Assembly (NCBI RefSeq): GCF_000348905.1
Contig: NZ_AOFT01000001.1
Coordinates: forward strand, 310,001 to 374,000
Direction of reading: 5' to 3'
DNA: 64,000 nt
From: Bhargavaea cecembensis DSE10
GTDB taxonomy: Bacteria; Bacillota; Bacilli; Bacillales_A; Planococcaceae
Part shown: positions 47,453 to 59,070 of the stretch, one piece after another
Layout of the letters: every line of letters begins with the position of its first letter
Position numbering within the stretch: the stretch's first letter is position 1
Program-made: the position numbers and the translations under genes
The notes under the pieces: generated by a model
Databases searched by the model: none
What the model was told of the DNA's origin: nothing
Seen by the model: only the letters and a program-made list of their open reading frames with translations

Positions 47453-48385
47453 ATGGGCGTTGGGATGATCGGAATCGGGAAGTACGTCCCGGAACAGGTG
47501 GTCACAAATGGAGATCTGGAGAAGCGCCTGGATACATCCGATGAATGGATCCGCACAAGGACAGGCATCGAGGAAAGAAGGATTGCTCCTGCAGAGGAGG
47601 ATACTTCTGAGCTTGCCTACCGCGCGGCTGAAGCGGCACTAAAGAACGCCGGAATTACGGCGGAGCAGCTGGGGCTCATCATCGTGGCGACTGTCACGCC
47701 GGACCGTCCGTTCCCGAGTGTGGCTACACAGATCCAGGAGCGTCTCGGGGCAAAAAATGCGGGTGCGATGGACCAGTCTGCCGCATGTGCCGGCTTTATG
47801 TACAGTGTCGTGACCGCACAGCAGTTCGTCCAAAACGGCTGCTATGATTATATTCTGGTTGTCGGTGTGGAGAAACTTTCGAAAATCACTGATTGGGAAG
47901 ACCGCAATACAGCCGTCCTGTTCGGCGACGGCGCAGGTGCTGCCGTCATCGGGAAGGTCGGGGAAGGCCGGGGGATCCTGTCATTTGAACTGGGCGCCGA
48001 CGGCTCAGGCGGCAAGCACCTCTATCAGGATGAATATATCAAGATGAATGGCAGGGAAGTCTTTAAGTTTGCCGTCCGGCAGATGGGCGACTCCGCAGTT
48101 TCTGTTTTGGAGAAGGCGGGTTTGTCAAAGGAAGATGCCGACTACCTGATTCCTCACCAGGCCAATATCCGGATCATGGAAGCGGCACGCGAGCGCCTCG
48201 GCCTCCCGCCGGAGAAGATGTCGAAACGGATCCACAATTACGGCAACACTTCCTCTGCATCCATTCCGATCGCCCTTTGCGACGAAGTCGATGCGGGAAA
48301 TGTCAAAGACGACGATGTCATCGTTCTTGTCGGTTTCGGAGGGGGCCTCACATGGGGCGCGCTCGCCATCCGCTGGGGACGCTAA
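47453..48385 (+). CDS. fabH: 3-oxoacyl-ACP synthase III FabH
   Basis: A 310-residue enzyme that starts fatty-acid synthesis by condensing acyl-CoA with malonyl-ACP. The catalytic triad is visible: Cys112 in '[13 protein letters not shown]', His in '[12 protein letters not shown]' and Asn in '[16 protein letters not shown]'. The gene has its own FapR-controlled promoter and lies 74 bp before fabF, the conserved Firmicute pair. Branched-chain primer use is expected in this group but cannot be read from the sequence. Confidence 0.95.
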   Translation: MGVGMIGIGKYVPEQVVTNGDLEKRLDTSDEWIRTRTGIEERRIAPAEEDTSELAYRAAEAALKNAGITAEQLGLIIVATVTPDRPFPSVATQIQERLGAKNAGAMDQSAACAGFMYSVVTAQQFVQNGCYDYILVVGVEKLSKITDWEDRNTAVLFGDGAGAAVIGKVGEGRGILSFELGADGSGGKHLYQDEYIKMNGREVFKFAVRQMGDSAVSVLEKAGLSKEDADYLIPHQANIRIMEAARERLGLPPEKMSKRIHNYGNTSSASIPIALCDEVDAGNVKDDDVIVLVGFGGGLTWGALAIRWGR

Positions 48386-48459
48386 GTTAAAACCATCCGG
48401 TCCTGACAACAGGACATTACTTATACCAAACCATTCATACAGAAGGAAGGGAAAATAAG

Positions 48460-49704
48460 ATGAACAAGCGACGAGTCGTAGTCACAGGGGTTGGAGCGGT
48501 CAGCCCGCTCGGAAATGATGCCAAGACGACCTGGCAGGGGATCAAGGAAGGGAAATCGGGGATCGGTCCGATGACCCGCCTGGACAGGGAACAGTTTCCG
48601 GCCAAGGTAGCAGCGGAAGTGAAGGATTTTGACATCGAGCAGTATGTCCCGAAAAAAGAAGCACGGAAGATGGACCGCTTCACCCATTATGCGCTTGCAG
48701 CGGCATTTGAGGCACTGGAGGATGCGGGACTGCCCCGCCGGCTTGAAGATGAAGACGCGCTCCGGACCGGTGTCTGGATCGGTTCGGGAATCGGCGGCAT
48801 GGAGACGCATGAGCAGCAGTTCAAAACGTTCCAGGAGCGTGGGTACCGCCGGGTTAGCCCATTCTTCGTCCCTATGATGATTCCTGACATGGCGGCCGGT
48901 CAGGTCTCGATCTATACAAACGCGAAGGGAATCAACTCTTGCACGGTGACAGCCTGCGCATCGGGCGCCAACTCGATCGGCGACGCATTTGAGGCAATTC
49001 TCCGAGGCGACGCGGACATGATGATCACCGGCGGGGCCGAGGCACCGATCACGACGATGGCAGTGGCGGGCTTCTGTGCCAACACCGCACTCTCGACCAA
49101 TCCGGATCCGGAGACGGCTTCCCGTCCGTTTGACGCGGACCGTGACGGGTTTGTCATCGGGGAGGGAGCCGGAATCCTCATTCTTGAGGAATACGACCGT
49201 GCCAAAGCGCGCGGAGCGAAAATCTATGCAGAGATTGTGGGATATGGCTCTACGGGAGACGCCCACCATATCACGGCCCCGGCTCCGGAAGGCGAAGGCG
49301 CTGCACGGGCGATGGGCCAGGCCATCTCAAAAGCGGGCGTCAGCCCGGAAGAAGTCGGCTATATCAACGCCCACGGGACAAGCACGCCTTACAATGACCA
49401 GTTTGAAACGCAGGCCGTCAAGGCAGTTTTCGGAGAACATGCCTACAACCTGGCGATGAGCTCCACGAAATCCATGACGGGCCACCTCCTCGGCGCAGCC
49501 GGAGGGGTGGAAGCCGTGTTCACCGCGCTTGCACTTCACGAAGGCATCCTCCCGCCAACGACGAACTACAAAACGGCGGATCCGGAATGTGACCTGGATT
49601 ATGTCACGGACGGAGCAAGAAAGCAGGACATCCGATATGCCATGAGCAACTCGCTCGGCTTCGGAGGTCACAACGTCTCGCTTCTTTTCAAAAAAGCGGA
49701 ATGA
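48460..49704 (+). CDS. fabF: 3-oxoacyl-ACP synthase II FabF
   Basis: A 414-residue elongating condensing enzyme. The Cys-His-His triad is present: Cys166 in '[12 protein letters not shown]', His in '[13 protein letters not shown]' and His in '[12 protein letters not shown]'. It is the second gene of the fabHF operon, with an AAGGAAGGG ribosome-binding site and a strong terminator after it. Confidence 0.96.
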   Translation: MNKRRVVVTGVGAVSPLGNDAKTTWQGIKEGKSGIGPMTRLDREQFPAKVAAEVKDFDIEQYVPKKEARKMDRFTHYALAAAFEALEDAGLPRRLEDEDALRTGVWIGSGIGGMETHEQQFKTFQERGYRRVSPFFVPMMIPDMAAGQVSIYTNAKGINSCTVTACASGANSIGDAFEAILRGDADMMITGGAEAPITTMAVAGFCANTALSTNPDPETASRPFDADRDGFVIGEGAGILILEEYDRAKARGAKIYAEIVGYGSTGDAHHITAPAPEGEGAARAMGQAISKAGVSPEEVGYINAHGTSTPYNDQFETQAVKAVFGEHAYNLAMSSTKSMTGHLLGAAGGVEAVFTALALHEGILPPTTNYKTADPECDLDYVTDGARKQDIRYAMSNSLGFGGHNVSLLFKKAE

Positions 49705-49715
49705 CCAAATAGATG

Positions 49716-49756
49716 AAAAGCCCTGATCTCTTTGTAAAGAGATTGGGGCTTTTTGG
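49716..49756 (+). terminator. Rho-independent terminator of fabHF
   Basis: AAAAGCCCTGATCTCTTT-GTA-AAGAGATTGGGGCTTTTT. Confidence 0.88.
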
Positions 49757-49818
49757 TTAGAAATAGAATGCGAATATAGTAGTCAATTAGTATTGAATCG
49801 ATATATTATTTAAATATA

Positions 49819-49833
49819 ATTATTCTGAAAAAT
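49819..49833 (+). promoter_or_regulatory. Possible CodY box upstream of app
   Basis: ATTATTCTGAAAAAT matches 12 of 15 positions of the CodY consensus AATTTTCWGAAAATT. It lies about 30 bases upstream of the app -35. The surrounding gap is very AT-rich, so a chance match is possible. Confidence 0.35.
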
Positions 49834-49864
49834 CACCGGAAACCCTTGATGTGATTGAGTTCTT

Positions 49865-49895
49865 TGACAAAAGACGTTGTATGAATTGTATAAAG
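49865..49895 (+). promoter_or_regulatory. Probable promoter of the app operon
   Basis: TTGACA (49865-49870) and TATAAA (49890-49895), spacing 19 bp. The leader to appD is about 95 bases and AT-rich. Confidence 0.5.
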
Positions 49896-49996
49896 GTTAC
49901 AGGAAATTCAAAAAACATCTTGCGGATGTAATCTATTTGTAATAAAATTTAGCAAGAGCAGAAATAACAGAAAAATAGAAAACTTGGGGTGTATCC

Positions 49997-51028
49997 ATGA
50001 CTTCCAAATCAGCCACATCTTTGCAGACACCTCTCTTAGAGGTACGCAACCTCCAAACTGGCTTCAAGATTGATAAACAATACTACAACGCTGTTGAAGG
50101 CGTCTCCTTCACTGTTGACCGCAAACAGATTGTCGGCATCGTCGGCGAATCGGGATGCGGCAAGAGCGTCATGTCCCTTTCCATCATGCATCTGCTTCCA
50201 AAAGGGATCGGCAAGGTCCGCGGAGGCGAGATCCTTTTCGAAGGCACCGACATCGTCGGATACAACGAAAAGAAGATGAACAACATCCGCGGCAAGGATA
50301 TCTCGATGATCTTCCAGGAGCCGATGACATCCCTGAACCCGGTGTTCACAATCGGCTACCAGATCTCCGAGGTGCTGCTGAATCACCAGGATATCACTAA
50401 AAACGAAGCGCGTGCGAAAGCGGTTACATTACTGAAAAATGTGGGAATCCCGCGCGCAGATCAGATTGTCGATGAATACCCTCACCAGCTTTCCGGCGGA
50501 ATGCGGCAGCGTGTCATGATCGCCATGGCGATTGCCTGCCAGCCAAAGCTGCTGATCGCAGATGAACCGACAACGGCACTGGATGTGACTGTCCAGGCAC
50601 AGATCCTGGATCTGCTGAAAAATATCCAGGAAGTAAACGACATGTCCATCATGCTCATCACCCATGACCTCGGTGTCGTAGCAGAAATCTGTGATGTCGT
50701 ACTGGTCATGTACGCGGGCAAAATCGTGGAACGGGCAACTGTCGAGGATCTGTTTGAAAACCCTCAGCATCCTTATACACAGCTCCTCATGCAAGCCATT
50801 CCGAAAATGGAGGAAGAAAAGGAGCGCCTGGCAACGATCGAAGGCCTTGTCCCGTCCGTCAAGGACATGCCCGAAGTGGGCTGCAGGTTTGCAAACCGAT
50901 GCCCGAAAGCGATGCCGGAGTGCATGCAGATCACCCCTCGCCTGGAAGATACAAAAGGCGGACATGAAGTGGCCTGCCTGCTGTATGAGGAAAGCTGGCC
51001 GAGAGAAGAAAGAGTAGGTGCACGATGA
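49997..51028 (+). CDS. appD: Oligopeptide ABC importer ATPase AppD/OppD
   Basis: A 343-residue ABC ATPase of the peptide/nickel group. Walker A is 'GESGCGKS', signature '[15 protein letters not shown]', Walker B '[12 protein letters not shown]', and the switch His is in 'LITHDLG'. The C-terminal extension has four Cys ('[14 protein letters not shown]' and 'VACLLYE'), the site that holds an iron-sulfur cluster in related Opp/Dpp ATPases. It overlaps appF by ATGA. The order D-F-A-B-C after fabF and before trpS is that of the B. subtilis app operon, hence the app name. Confidence 0.92.
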   Translation: MTSKSATSLQTPLLEVRNLQTGFKIDKQYYNAVEGVSFTVDRKQIVGIVGESGCGKSVMSLSIMHLLPKGIGKVRGGEILFEGTDIVGYNEKKMNNIRGKDISMIFQEPMTSLNPVFTIGYQISEVLLNHQDITKNEARAKAVTLLKNVGIPRADQIVDEYPHQLSGGMRQRVMIAMAIACQPKLLIADEPTTALDVTVQAQILDLLKNIQEVNDMSIMLITHDLGVVAEICDVVLVMYAGKIVERATVEDLFENPQHPYTQLLMQAIPKMEEEKERLATIEGLVPSVKDMPEVGCRFANRCPKAMPECMQITPRLEDTKGGHEVACLLYEESWPREERVGAR

Positions 51029-52032
51029 CAACAAAAGAACTGACAGATAGGAAGAACACGAAGAAAGAACGTGAAAATCTCCTGGAAGTTAAAAACCTGA
51101 AGACGTACTATCCGATCCACGGCGGCTTTTTCAAGCGCGTGGTCGGAAACGTAAAAGCCGTTGATGACATCTCTTTCACCATTAAAAAAGGGGAGACGAT
51201 GGGCCTCGTCGGAGAATCCGGATGCGGAAAATCCACGACGGGGAGGACAATCCTCCGCCTGATCAAGCCGACCGGAGGACAGATCATCTTCGACGGCGAG
51301 GACATCACAAAGATCAGCGGGTCCAGGCTCCGGAAGGCCCGCCAGGATTTCCAGATGGTGTTCCAGGACCCTTACGCATCGCTCAATCCGATGCAGATGG
51401 TCGGGGACATCATTTCGGAACCGATCAAAAACTTCGAGCGCCGCGACAAAAAGGAACTTGAAGAATTCGTCAAGTCCCTTCTGGTCCGGGTCGGCCTTCC
51501 GGAGGCCGCCTACTACAAATATGCGCACGAATTCTCCGGCGGCCAGCGGCAGAGGATCGGCATCGCCCGGGCACTGGCCCTCAATCCGAAGCTCATCATT
51601 GCCGATGAGCCGGTTTCCGCACTGGATGTTTCCGTCCAGTCCCAAGTCCTGAACCTCCTGAAAGATCTTCAGGAAGAGTTCGATCTCACGTATCTGTTCA
51701 TTGCCCACGACCTTAGTGTCGTCAAGCATATGAGCGATACGATCGGTGTCATGTATTTGGGCAATCTCGTCGAGGTTGCTTCAAATAAAGATCTTTACAG
51801 TGAGCCGCTGCACCCTTACACACAGGCGCTCATCTCCGCAATTCCGGAACCTGATCCGAAGCTGCGGAAAGAGCGGATTGTGCTGCAGGGGGATGTGCCG
51901 AGTCCCGCGAACCCGCCTACAGGCTGCCCGTTCCATACGCGCTGCCCGATGGCACAGGAAATCTGTTCGCAGGAAAAGCCGCCTTTGAAGGAGGTGAGAC
52001 CGGGGCATCACGTTGCGTGCGTACTGTACTGA
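51025..52032 (+). CDS. appF: Oligopeptide ABC importer ATPase AppF/OppF
   Basis: A 335-residue ABC ATPase, partner of AppD. Walker A 'GESGCGKST', signature 'FSGGQRQRIGIARAL', Walker B 'LIIADEPVSALD', 'FIAHDLS', and the same C-terminal four-Cys region ('CPFHTRCPMAQEIC', 'VACVLY'). The two subunits form the heterodimeric motor for AppBC. Translation is coupled to appD. Confidence 0.92.
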   Translation: MTTKELTDRKNTKKERENLLEVKNLKTYYPIHGGFFKRVVGNVKAVDDISFTIKKGETMGLVGESGCGKSTTGRTILRLIKPTGGQIIFDGEDITKISGSRLRKARQDFQMVFQDPYASLNPMQMVGDIISEPIKNFERRDKKELEEFVKSLLVRVGLPEAAYYKYAHEFSGGQRQRIGIARALALNPKLIIADEPVSALDVSVQSQVLNLLKDLQEEFDLTYLFIAHDLSVVKHMSDTIGVMYLGNLVEVASNKDLYSEPLHPYTQALISAIPEPDPKLRKERIVLQGDVPSPANPPTGCPFHTRCPMAQEICSQEKPPLKEVRPGHHVACVLY

Positions 52033-52068
52033 TCAAAAAATATCCATGAAAATGGGGGGGAATGAAGC

Positions 52069-53808
52069 ATGAAACGCAAATCCATGCTCTGGCTGTTCGC
52101 CATGATCCTCGTCCTTTCCGCATTCCTTGCGGCTTGTGGCGGCGGCGGCAGCGACGATGCGTCCGAATCTGACTCGGGCGAAAGCAAAGACGGAGAAAAA
52201 GCGACCGAAGAACAATCCGGCGAGCCCCAACAGGGCGGAACGCTCACATACGGTCTCGATGCTACACCGGAAGGCCTCTACAACTGGGCATTCTACGGCA
52301 TTGCTACTGACGCCGAAATCATCGAGTTCTTCGATGAAGGCCTCATCGAATACGATGAGAACCTACAGCCGATCCCGAACCTTGCTGAATGGGAAACTGA
52401 AGACAACCAGCACTTCACATTCAAGTTCAAGGAAGGCGTCAAGTGGCACAACGGTGAAGAACTCACTGTCAATGACTGGGTATTTGCGCTTGAAACCATC
52501 GCGCACCCTGACTATGACGGCCCCCGTTATGCGAACGTTGAAACAATCGAAGGGGCTCCTGCATTCCGCGCAGGCGAAGCTGACAGCATCTCCGGCCTGA
52601 AGGTCGTCGATGACTACACAATCGAAGTCACTTTCGATGAGCCGCGCCTGAACAACCTGACGAACATCTGGTCTTACCCGATGTCCCAGAAAGAATTTGA
52701 AGGCATCGAAGTTGCTGACATGTCCGGTTCTGAACAGGTCCGTACCAAGCCGGTCGGCCTCGGTCCGTTCAAAGTTGAAAACATCGTTCCTGGCGAGTCG
52801 ATCGAACTCGTGAAGAACGAAGATTACTGGAATGGCGAAGTAAACCTCGACAAGATCATCATCCGCGTCATTGACAACACGGCGACTGTCGGCGCGCTTC
52901 AAAACGGCGACATCGACATGATCTCGCTTCAGCCGGTATCCGCACCTGACGTTGAAAAGCTTGACAACGTTGAAGTCGTAACGGCTCCTGGCCTGTCGTA
53001 CTACTATGTCGGCTTCAAGCTCGGCAAGTTCGACAATGCCTCCAAGACAATCACTGAAGAACTTCCGAAATATCAGGACGTTAACCTCCGTAAGGCTATG
53101 GCCCATGCCATCAACCGCGAAGAGTGGATCGACGCATTCTTCTTCGGCTACGGCAAGCCGGTCAACAAGCCGGTTCCGACTGCTCACTGGATTGCTGCCG
53201 ATGACAGCGAAGTCAATGTCTATGAATACGACCCTGAAAAAGCAAAGCAGCTTCTTGACGAAGCAGGCTTCGTTGATACAAACGATGACGGCTTCCGTGA
53301 GGATCCGAACGGCGAAGAATTCGTCGTGAAGTTCTCGCACTATGCAACAGGCAACCCTACTTTCGAATCCCGCTCCCAGGCAATTGCCCAGTACTGGGAA
53401 GAAGTCGGCCTGAAATCGGAAGTCGAAATGGTTGAAGTCAACCTCTACTACGACATGGTTGAAAAAGACGATCCGTCGATCGAAACATTCTTCGGCGGCT
53501 GGGGAACAGGCACTGACCCTGACCCGTCCGCACTTTGGAAAGCCGATCAGCTTTGGAACTACCCGCGCTACGACAATCCTGAAGCAGATGCCCTCCTCGA
53601 GCAGGCTCTGAGCGTCGAAGAAGTCGGCGACGATCAGGAGAAGCGTGCGCAAGTTTATGCTGAATGGCAGAAGAAAGTAACAGAAGACGTTCCGATGATC
53701 TTCATCGCTGAACTTGATGAAATCATGGGAGTCGGCGAAAAAGTCGGCGGCTTCTCGATGGACGTTTCGGGTTACAACAACCCTGCTGAATGGTATCTGA
53801 AACAATAA
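52069..53808 (+). CDS. appA: Oligopeptide-binding lipoprotein AppA/OppA
   Basis: A 579-residue family 5 solute-binding protein. The lipoprotein signal ends 'LSAFLAACGGGG' (acylated Cys), followed by a Ser/Asp/Glu-rich linker. The binding domain runs from about 55; 'KFKEGVKWHNGEELTVNDWVFALETI' is the family signature. Synonymous codon choice looks optimised (many GAA, CTT, GCT), as expected for an abundant product. A hairpin with a T-run follows at once, so appA may be made in excess over appBC. Confidence 0.92.
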   Translation: MKRKSMLWLFAMILVLSAFLAACGGGGSDDASESDSGESKDGEKATEEQSGEPQQGGTLTYGLDATPEGLYNWAFYGIATDAEIIEFFDEGLIEYDENLQPIPNLAEWETEDNQHFTFKFKEGVKWHNGEELTVNDWVFALETIAHPDYDGPRYANVETIEGAPAFRAGEADSISGLKVVDDYTIEVTFDEPRLNNLTNIWSYPMSQKEFEGIEVADMSGSEQVRTKPVGLGPFKVENIVPGESIELVKNEDYWNGEVNLDKIIIRVIDNTATVGALQNGDIDMISLQPVSAPDVEKLDNVEVVTAPGLSYYYVGFKLGKFDNASKTITEELPKYQDVNLRKAMAHAINREEWIDAFFFGYGKPVNKPVPTAHWIAADDSEVNVYEYDPEKAKQLLDEAGFVDTNDDGFREDPNGEEFVVKFSHYATGNPTFESRSQAIAQYWEEVGLKSEVEMVEVNLYYDMVEKDDPSIETFFGGWGTGTDPDPSALWKADQLWNYPRYDNPEADALLEQALSVEEVGDDQEKRAQVYAEWQKKVTEDVPMIFIAELDEIMGVGEKVGGFSMDVSGYNNPAEWYLKQ

Positions 53809-53827
53809 TGACACTGATTTGACCTGT

Positions 53828-53868
53828 CAGTGGCGGGCGGCGGGCCCGTCCGCCACTGTTCTTTTTTT
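53828..53868 (+). terminator. Intercistronic hairpin-T between appA and appB
   Basis: CAGTGGCGG paired with CCGCCACTG around a GC-rich loop, then TTCTTTTTTT. It is probably a partial terminator that lowers appBC relative to appA. Confidence 0.75.
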
Positions 53869-53874
53869 GCTCTT

Positions 53875-53919
53875 AAACACGGTAAGGCATATTTACAAGA
53901 AATATCTCTTACCGTGTTT
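53875..53919. repeat. Second inverted repeat in the appA-appB gap
   Basis: Arms AAACACGGTAAG and CTTACCGTGTTT (12 bp, perfect) enclose a further ATATTT/AAATAT pairing. No T-run follows. It sits 44 bases before the appB start. It may be an mRNA-stability element or an operator. Confidence 0.7.
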
Positions 53920-53962
53920 GAGAGTCACAACGAAGAGAGACAGACAAGAAGGAGAGTACCGT

Positions 53963-54928
53963 ATGCTTAAATACACGCTGCGCCGCGTTCTCGGCATGAT
54001 TCCGATGCTATTTCTCGTATCCGTCGTGGTGTTCTTCCTTGCGAAGGCCATGCCCGGGGATTCACTGAGCGGCGAAATCGACCCGACCAACACCAACCCG
54101 GAGTACATAGCGGAGATGCGTGAAAAACTGGGCTATAATGACCCGGTGTATGTCCAGTACTACCGCTGGGTGACGGATTTCATGTCAGGAGATTTCGGCA
54201 AATCGACCCGATATAAAATGCCGGTTGCCGACCTGATCGGAGAAAAGTTGCCGAACACCATTTTCCTGGCCCTGACATCGCTGCTGATCACCTATGTGTT
54301 GGCATTTGCAATGGGGATGTATTCAGGAAGGAAACCGTATACGCTCGGAGATAACCTCATTGCCGGGTTTAACTATGCGGGCATCGCGATCCCTTCGTTT
54401 GTCGCCGGTGTATTCGCTGTCTATTTCTTCGCGTTCAAGCTGAACTGGTTCCCGTTTGCGGGATCGGTCGACATCGAAATTGATAAGGGCACGATCGAAT
54501 ATTGGATGAGCCGGATCCATCACGTCATGCTTCCCGCATTTGTTCTCGGGATGTTCAGTACGGCATCCTATACCCAGTTTCTCCGGAATGACCTGATCGA
54601 GAACTCAAGAAAGGATTTTGTCCGGACGGCACTTGCGAAAGGAACGCCTATGGGCAAAATCTATAATGTCCACATCCTGCGGAACTCGATCATCCCGCTC
54701 GTCACGTTCCTGGGCTTTGATATCGCTGCACTTGTCGGCGGTGCAATCATCACGGAAAAGATCTTCACTTATCCGGGAATCGGACTCCTGTTCCTGGATT
54801 CCGTCAACAACCGTGACTATCCGACAGTGATGGCCATCACGATGATGCTGTCCGCGATGGTCCTGATCGGCAACCTGATCGCCGATATCCTCTACGGAAT
54901 CGTCGATCCGCGGATTCGCTTAGGTTAA
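53963..54928 (+). CDS. appB: Oligopeptide ABC importer permease AppB/OppB
   Basis: A 321-residue inner permease with six membrane segments. The start 'MLKYTLRRVLGMIPMLFLVSVVVFFLAK' at 53963 follows AAGGAGAG; the longer frame runs through the hairpins upstream. The coupling EAA loop is 'RTALAKGTPMGKIYNVHILRNSIIPLV'. It pairs with AppC to form the channel. Confidence 0.93.
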   Translation: MLKYTLRRVLGMIPMLFLVSVVVFFLAKAMPGDSLSGEIDPTNTNPEYIAEMREKLGYNDPVYVQYYRWVTDFMSGDFGKSTRYKMPVADLIGEKLPNTIFLALTSLLITYVLAFAMGMYSGRKPYTLGDNLIAGFNYAGIAIPSFVAGVFAVYFFAFKLNWFPFAGSVDIEIDKGTIEYWMSRIHHVMLPAFVLGMFSTASYTQFLRNDLIENSRKDFVRTALAKGTPMGKIYNVHILRNSIIPLVTFLGFDIAALVGGAIITEKIFTYPGIGLLFLDSVNNRDYPTVMAITMMLSAMVLIGNLIADILYGIVDPRIRLG

Positions 54929-54943
54929 GGAGGAAGCAACATC

Positions 54944-55861
54944 ATGACAACCAATGCAGCAACGGGTGCAGTCAAGCGCACCGAAAAGAGCTCATCTCCA
55001 TGGGCGATTGCCAGGAGGAAATTCCTTAGAAACAAACTGGCGATGGCCAGCACCGTGTTCCTGATCCTCGTGATCATCCTCACTTTGCTGGCTCCGTTCC
55101 TGGCTCCACACCTGTCGCCGATTCCCGATATTACCAAAGTCAACATCAGCAAGATGAGCATTCCGCCAAACGGCGACCACTTGCTCGGCACCGACAAGAG
55201 CGGGCGTGATGTGATGACGCGGCTGCTGTACGGCGGCCGGATCTCGCTTCTTGTCGGCGCGAGCGCAACATTGATCGTCGTCGTTCTCGGGACAATCGTC
55301 GGTTCCGTCGCCGGATTCTTTGGCGGTGCAGTGGACAGCCTCCTCATGCGATTCACCGATTTCGTCCTGAACTTCCCGTTCCTCGTGTTCGTCATCGTCC
55401 TGAACACCATCCTTTTCGGCATCGTGGACGGCCTCTGGGTCCTGATTCTCGTCATCGGGCTGCTCAGCTGGGGCGGGGTCGCGCGGATTGTCCGTTCGAA
55501 AGTACTTGCGGAAAAAGAGAACGAATACGTCCTCGCCGCCATCTCGATCGGCACACCGCCGGCGAAGGTCATCATCAAGCACCTGCTTCCGAACGTGCTT
55601 TCCACAATCATCGTACAGGCGACGCTCCTGTTCGCGAGCCTGATCGTGGCGGAAACCGGCCTGAGCTACCTCGGCTTCGGAGTTCCTCAGGAAACGCCAA
55701 GCTGGGGCAACATGCTCGCCTTTGCAAACGAACCGGACGTCCTTCAGGGCAAACCGTGGATCTGGATGCCGCCGGCATTGATCATCACGGCAACCATCCT
55801 GTCCATCAACTTTATCGGGGAAGGCCTGAAAGACGCCCTCAACCCGAAATCGCAGCGCTGA
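54944..55861 (+). CDS. appC: Oligopeptide ABC importer permease AppC/OppC
   Basis: A 305-residue permease with an N-terminal OppC-type helix (about 30-50) and five further segments. 'HLLGTDKSGRDVMTRLLYGGRISLLVG' and the EAA loop 'AAISIGTPPAKVIIKHLLPNVLSTIIV' are family signatures. It starts 15 bp after appB behind AAGGAGG. A terminator follows directly. Confidence 0.94.
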   Translation: MTTNAATGAVKRTEKSSSPWAIARRKFLRNKLAMASTVFLILVIILTLLAPFLAPHLSPIPDITKVNISKMSIPPNGDHLLGTDKSGRDVMTRLLYGGRISLLVGASATLIVVVLGTIVGSVAGFFGGAVDSLLMRFTDFVLNFPFLVFVIVLNTILFGIVDGLWVLILVIGLLSWGGVARIVRSKVLAEKENEYVLAAISIGTPPAKVIIKHLLPNVLSTIIVQATLLFASLIVAETGLSYLGFGVPQETPSWGNMLAFANEPDVLQGKPWIWMPPALIITATILSINFIGEGLKDALNPKSQR

Positions 55862-55879
55862 TTAGATCAGGTTGCATAC

Positions 55880-55919
55880 AAAAAAGCGGATCCCTCCGAA
55901 AGAAGGGATCCGCTTTTTC
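55880..55919. terminator. Terminator of the app operon
   Basis: AAAAAGCGGATCCCT / AGGGATCCGCTTTTT hairpin with T-runs on both strands. Confidence 0.9.
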
Positions 55920-55957
55920 ATATGGTGTACAAACCCTACACGGAAAGGACGCATCCG

Positions 55958-57382
<1,425 letters not shown>

Positions 57383-57388
57383 TCCACT

Positions 57389-57417
57389 ATTATATAGCCG
57401 GTCCGGAGAAGATGCAA
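57389..57417 (-). promoter_or_regulatory. Promoter of the trpS T-box transcript
   Basis: Minus strand TTGCAT (57412-57417), 17 bp, TATAAT (57389-57394). Confidence 0.75.
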
Positions 57418-57507
57418 CTGCCTGTCGTGAATGTTCTTGAAATTCCTTCCTTCAGGATTACAGAGCTGATAGAATAAGAGACACATAAAGAAAAGGGAGT
57501 TTTTTGC

Positions 57508-58704
57508 ATGAAGCTAAAATGGATGGGTGCGCTGGCTCTTGCCGTCTCGCTGGGAGCCGCTCCGGCAGCGGCAGCGGAGGAGCCTGCCGACGATTTCCAG
57601 GGTCTCTCCTATGAATACGGTCAGATCAATACCGATATGGTGGCATCTTCCAAGCTGTTCAGGTTTGATTCGGGTCTGGATTTTGAATATCCGGATGCGG
57701 TTAGAGGGCTTTATGTAACCGGCCACTCAGCCGGTGGAGAAAAGTTCGGCCGGCTCGTAAATCTGATCGAAAACTCCGACCTGAACGCCATGGTCATCGA
57801 TATCAAAGAGGACTTCGGGTACCTGACCTATGAGCCGGCAGAAGACTCGCCGCTGAGTGAATTGGGCATCGGGAAGCCGTACATAAAAGATCCGAGGGCG
57901 ATGCTGGAGCAGCTTGAGGAAAAACAGATCTATCCGATTGCCAGGGTAGTTGTTTTCAAGGACACCGTACTCGCCGAAAAAAGGCCGGACCTCTCTTATA
58001 CAAGTGGAGGGCAAGTATGGAAAAATGGCCGTAAAGAAGCCTTTGTGAGTCCGTTCATGAAAGAAGTCTGGGACTACAATGTCGAAATTGCTATTGAAGC
58101 GGCAAAGCTTGGGTTCAAGGAGATCCAGTTTGACTATGTCCGCTTCCCGGAAGGGTTTGAGACCAGGGCGGATAGCCTGCAATACAGTTTCGGAGAGTAC
58201 GAGAATTCGGAGCTTGACCCGATCCAGCGGCGGGTCCAGGCGGTCACGGACTTTGTTGCCTACGCAAGAGAGCAGCTTAAGCCGTACGATGTGGAAGTCT
58301 CCGTCGATATCTTCGGTTACTCGGCCACCTTGCCCGAAGCCCCGGGAATCGGGCAGAACTTCTCGAAAATCTCGGAGAACGTTGATGTCATCTCCTCGAT
58401 GATCTATCCGAGCCACTGGACCTCTTATTTCGGAATTTCCAAGCCTGATCTTGAGCCGTACCGGCTGGTTGCAGAATATGCCAAGGTGGAAAACGAAAAG
58501 CTGGCCGCACTCGAAAATCCGCCGGTGTCCCGCCCCTGGCTCCAGGACTTCACGGCGACCTGGCTGGGCAGCGGCAACTATAAGCGCTACGGCAAAGCGG
58601 AAGTGGAGGCGCAGATCAAGGCGCTCAATGACGCGGGCATTGATGAGTTCCTCCTGTGGAACGCAACTAACAGGTATACGGAAGGCGTGGACTACACGCC
58701 ATGA
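57508..58704 (+). CDS. DUF4015 putative glycoside hydrolase (secreted)
   Basis: A 398-residue secreted protein. The signal peptide 'MKLKWMGALALAVSLGAAPAAAA' is followed by a TIM-barrel domain of the DUF4015 putative glycosyl hydrolase family: 'AVRGLYVTGHSAGG', 'NAMVIDIKEDFGYLTY', 'IYPIARVVVFKDTVLAEKRPDL', 'IQFDYVRFPEGF', 'VSVDIFGYSAT' and 'DVISSMIYPSHWTSYFGI'. Acidic residues in the last strands (FDYVRFPE, SVDIFG) are the likely active site. The substrate is unknown; wall polysaccharide is a guess. A good AAAGGGAG ribosome-binding site precedes it. Confidence 0.85.
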   Translation: MKLKWMGALALAVSLGAAPAAAAEEPADDFQGLSYEYGQINTDMVASSKLFRFDSGLDFEYPDAVRGLYVTGHSAGGEKFGRLVNLIENSDLNAMVIDIKEDFGYLTYEPAEDSPLSELGIGKPYIKDPRAMLEQLEEKQIYPIARVVVFKDTVLAEKRPDLSYTSGGQVWKNGRKEAFVSPFMKEVWDYNVEIAIEAAKLGFKEIQFDYVRFPEGFETRADSLQYSFGEYENSELDPIQRRVQAVTDFVAYAREQLKPYDVEVSVDIFGYSATLPEAPGIGQNFSKISENVDVISSMIYPSHWTSYFGISKPDLEPYRLVAEYAKVENEKLAALENPPVSRPWLQDFTATWLGSGNYKRYGKAEVEAQIKALNDAGIDEFLLWNATNRYTEGVDYTP

Positions 58705-58710
58705 CACCCA

Positions 58711-58750
58711 AGGCACACACCAATTTATTTTACGGTGTGCGCCTTTTTTC
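58711..58750 (+). terminator. Rho-independent terminator of the DUF4015 gene
   Basis: AGGCACACACC / GGTGTGCGCCT hairpin followed by TTTTTT. Confidence 0.88.
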
Positions 58751-59045
58751 GTTTATCCTCAATTAAAATGGGAAATAGTACAAATAAAGCGGAACTTATT
58801 CCCGCCTGGGACGTACTAATAGGTGGGAAGAGCGGGCAGGTCCCGCTTAGAAGCTTATTTTCAATCAATCAGGAATAAATGAGAATGGACTGTTCAACTG
58901 TGTTTGTGCCTATTCCGGAATGGGTATAACAGCTCTGACGCAAACGTCTGCTCGATTTAACCGGTAAATGTAGCGAAGGTGTGAAGGTTAGCGTCTAATT
59001 GAAAACTTTTTTCAAAACGGTGTATCGCTAAGATCAAAAATGTTG

Positions 59046-59051
59046 TATAAT
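59046..59051 (+). promoter_or_regulatory. -10 element of spx
   Basis: TATAAT preceded by TTG; no clear -35 at 17 bp. The rest of the 58751-59139 gap is AT-rich and contains no gene I can see; other spx promoters may lie in it. Confidence 0.45.
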
Positions 59052-59070
59052 AAAGCTATCGAATTCAAAA

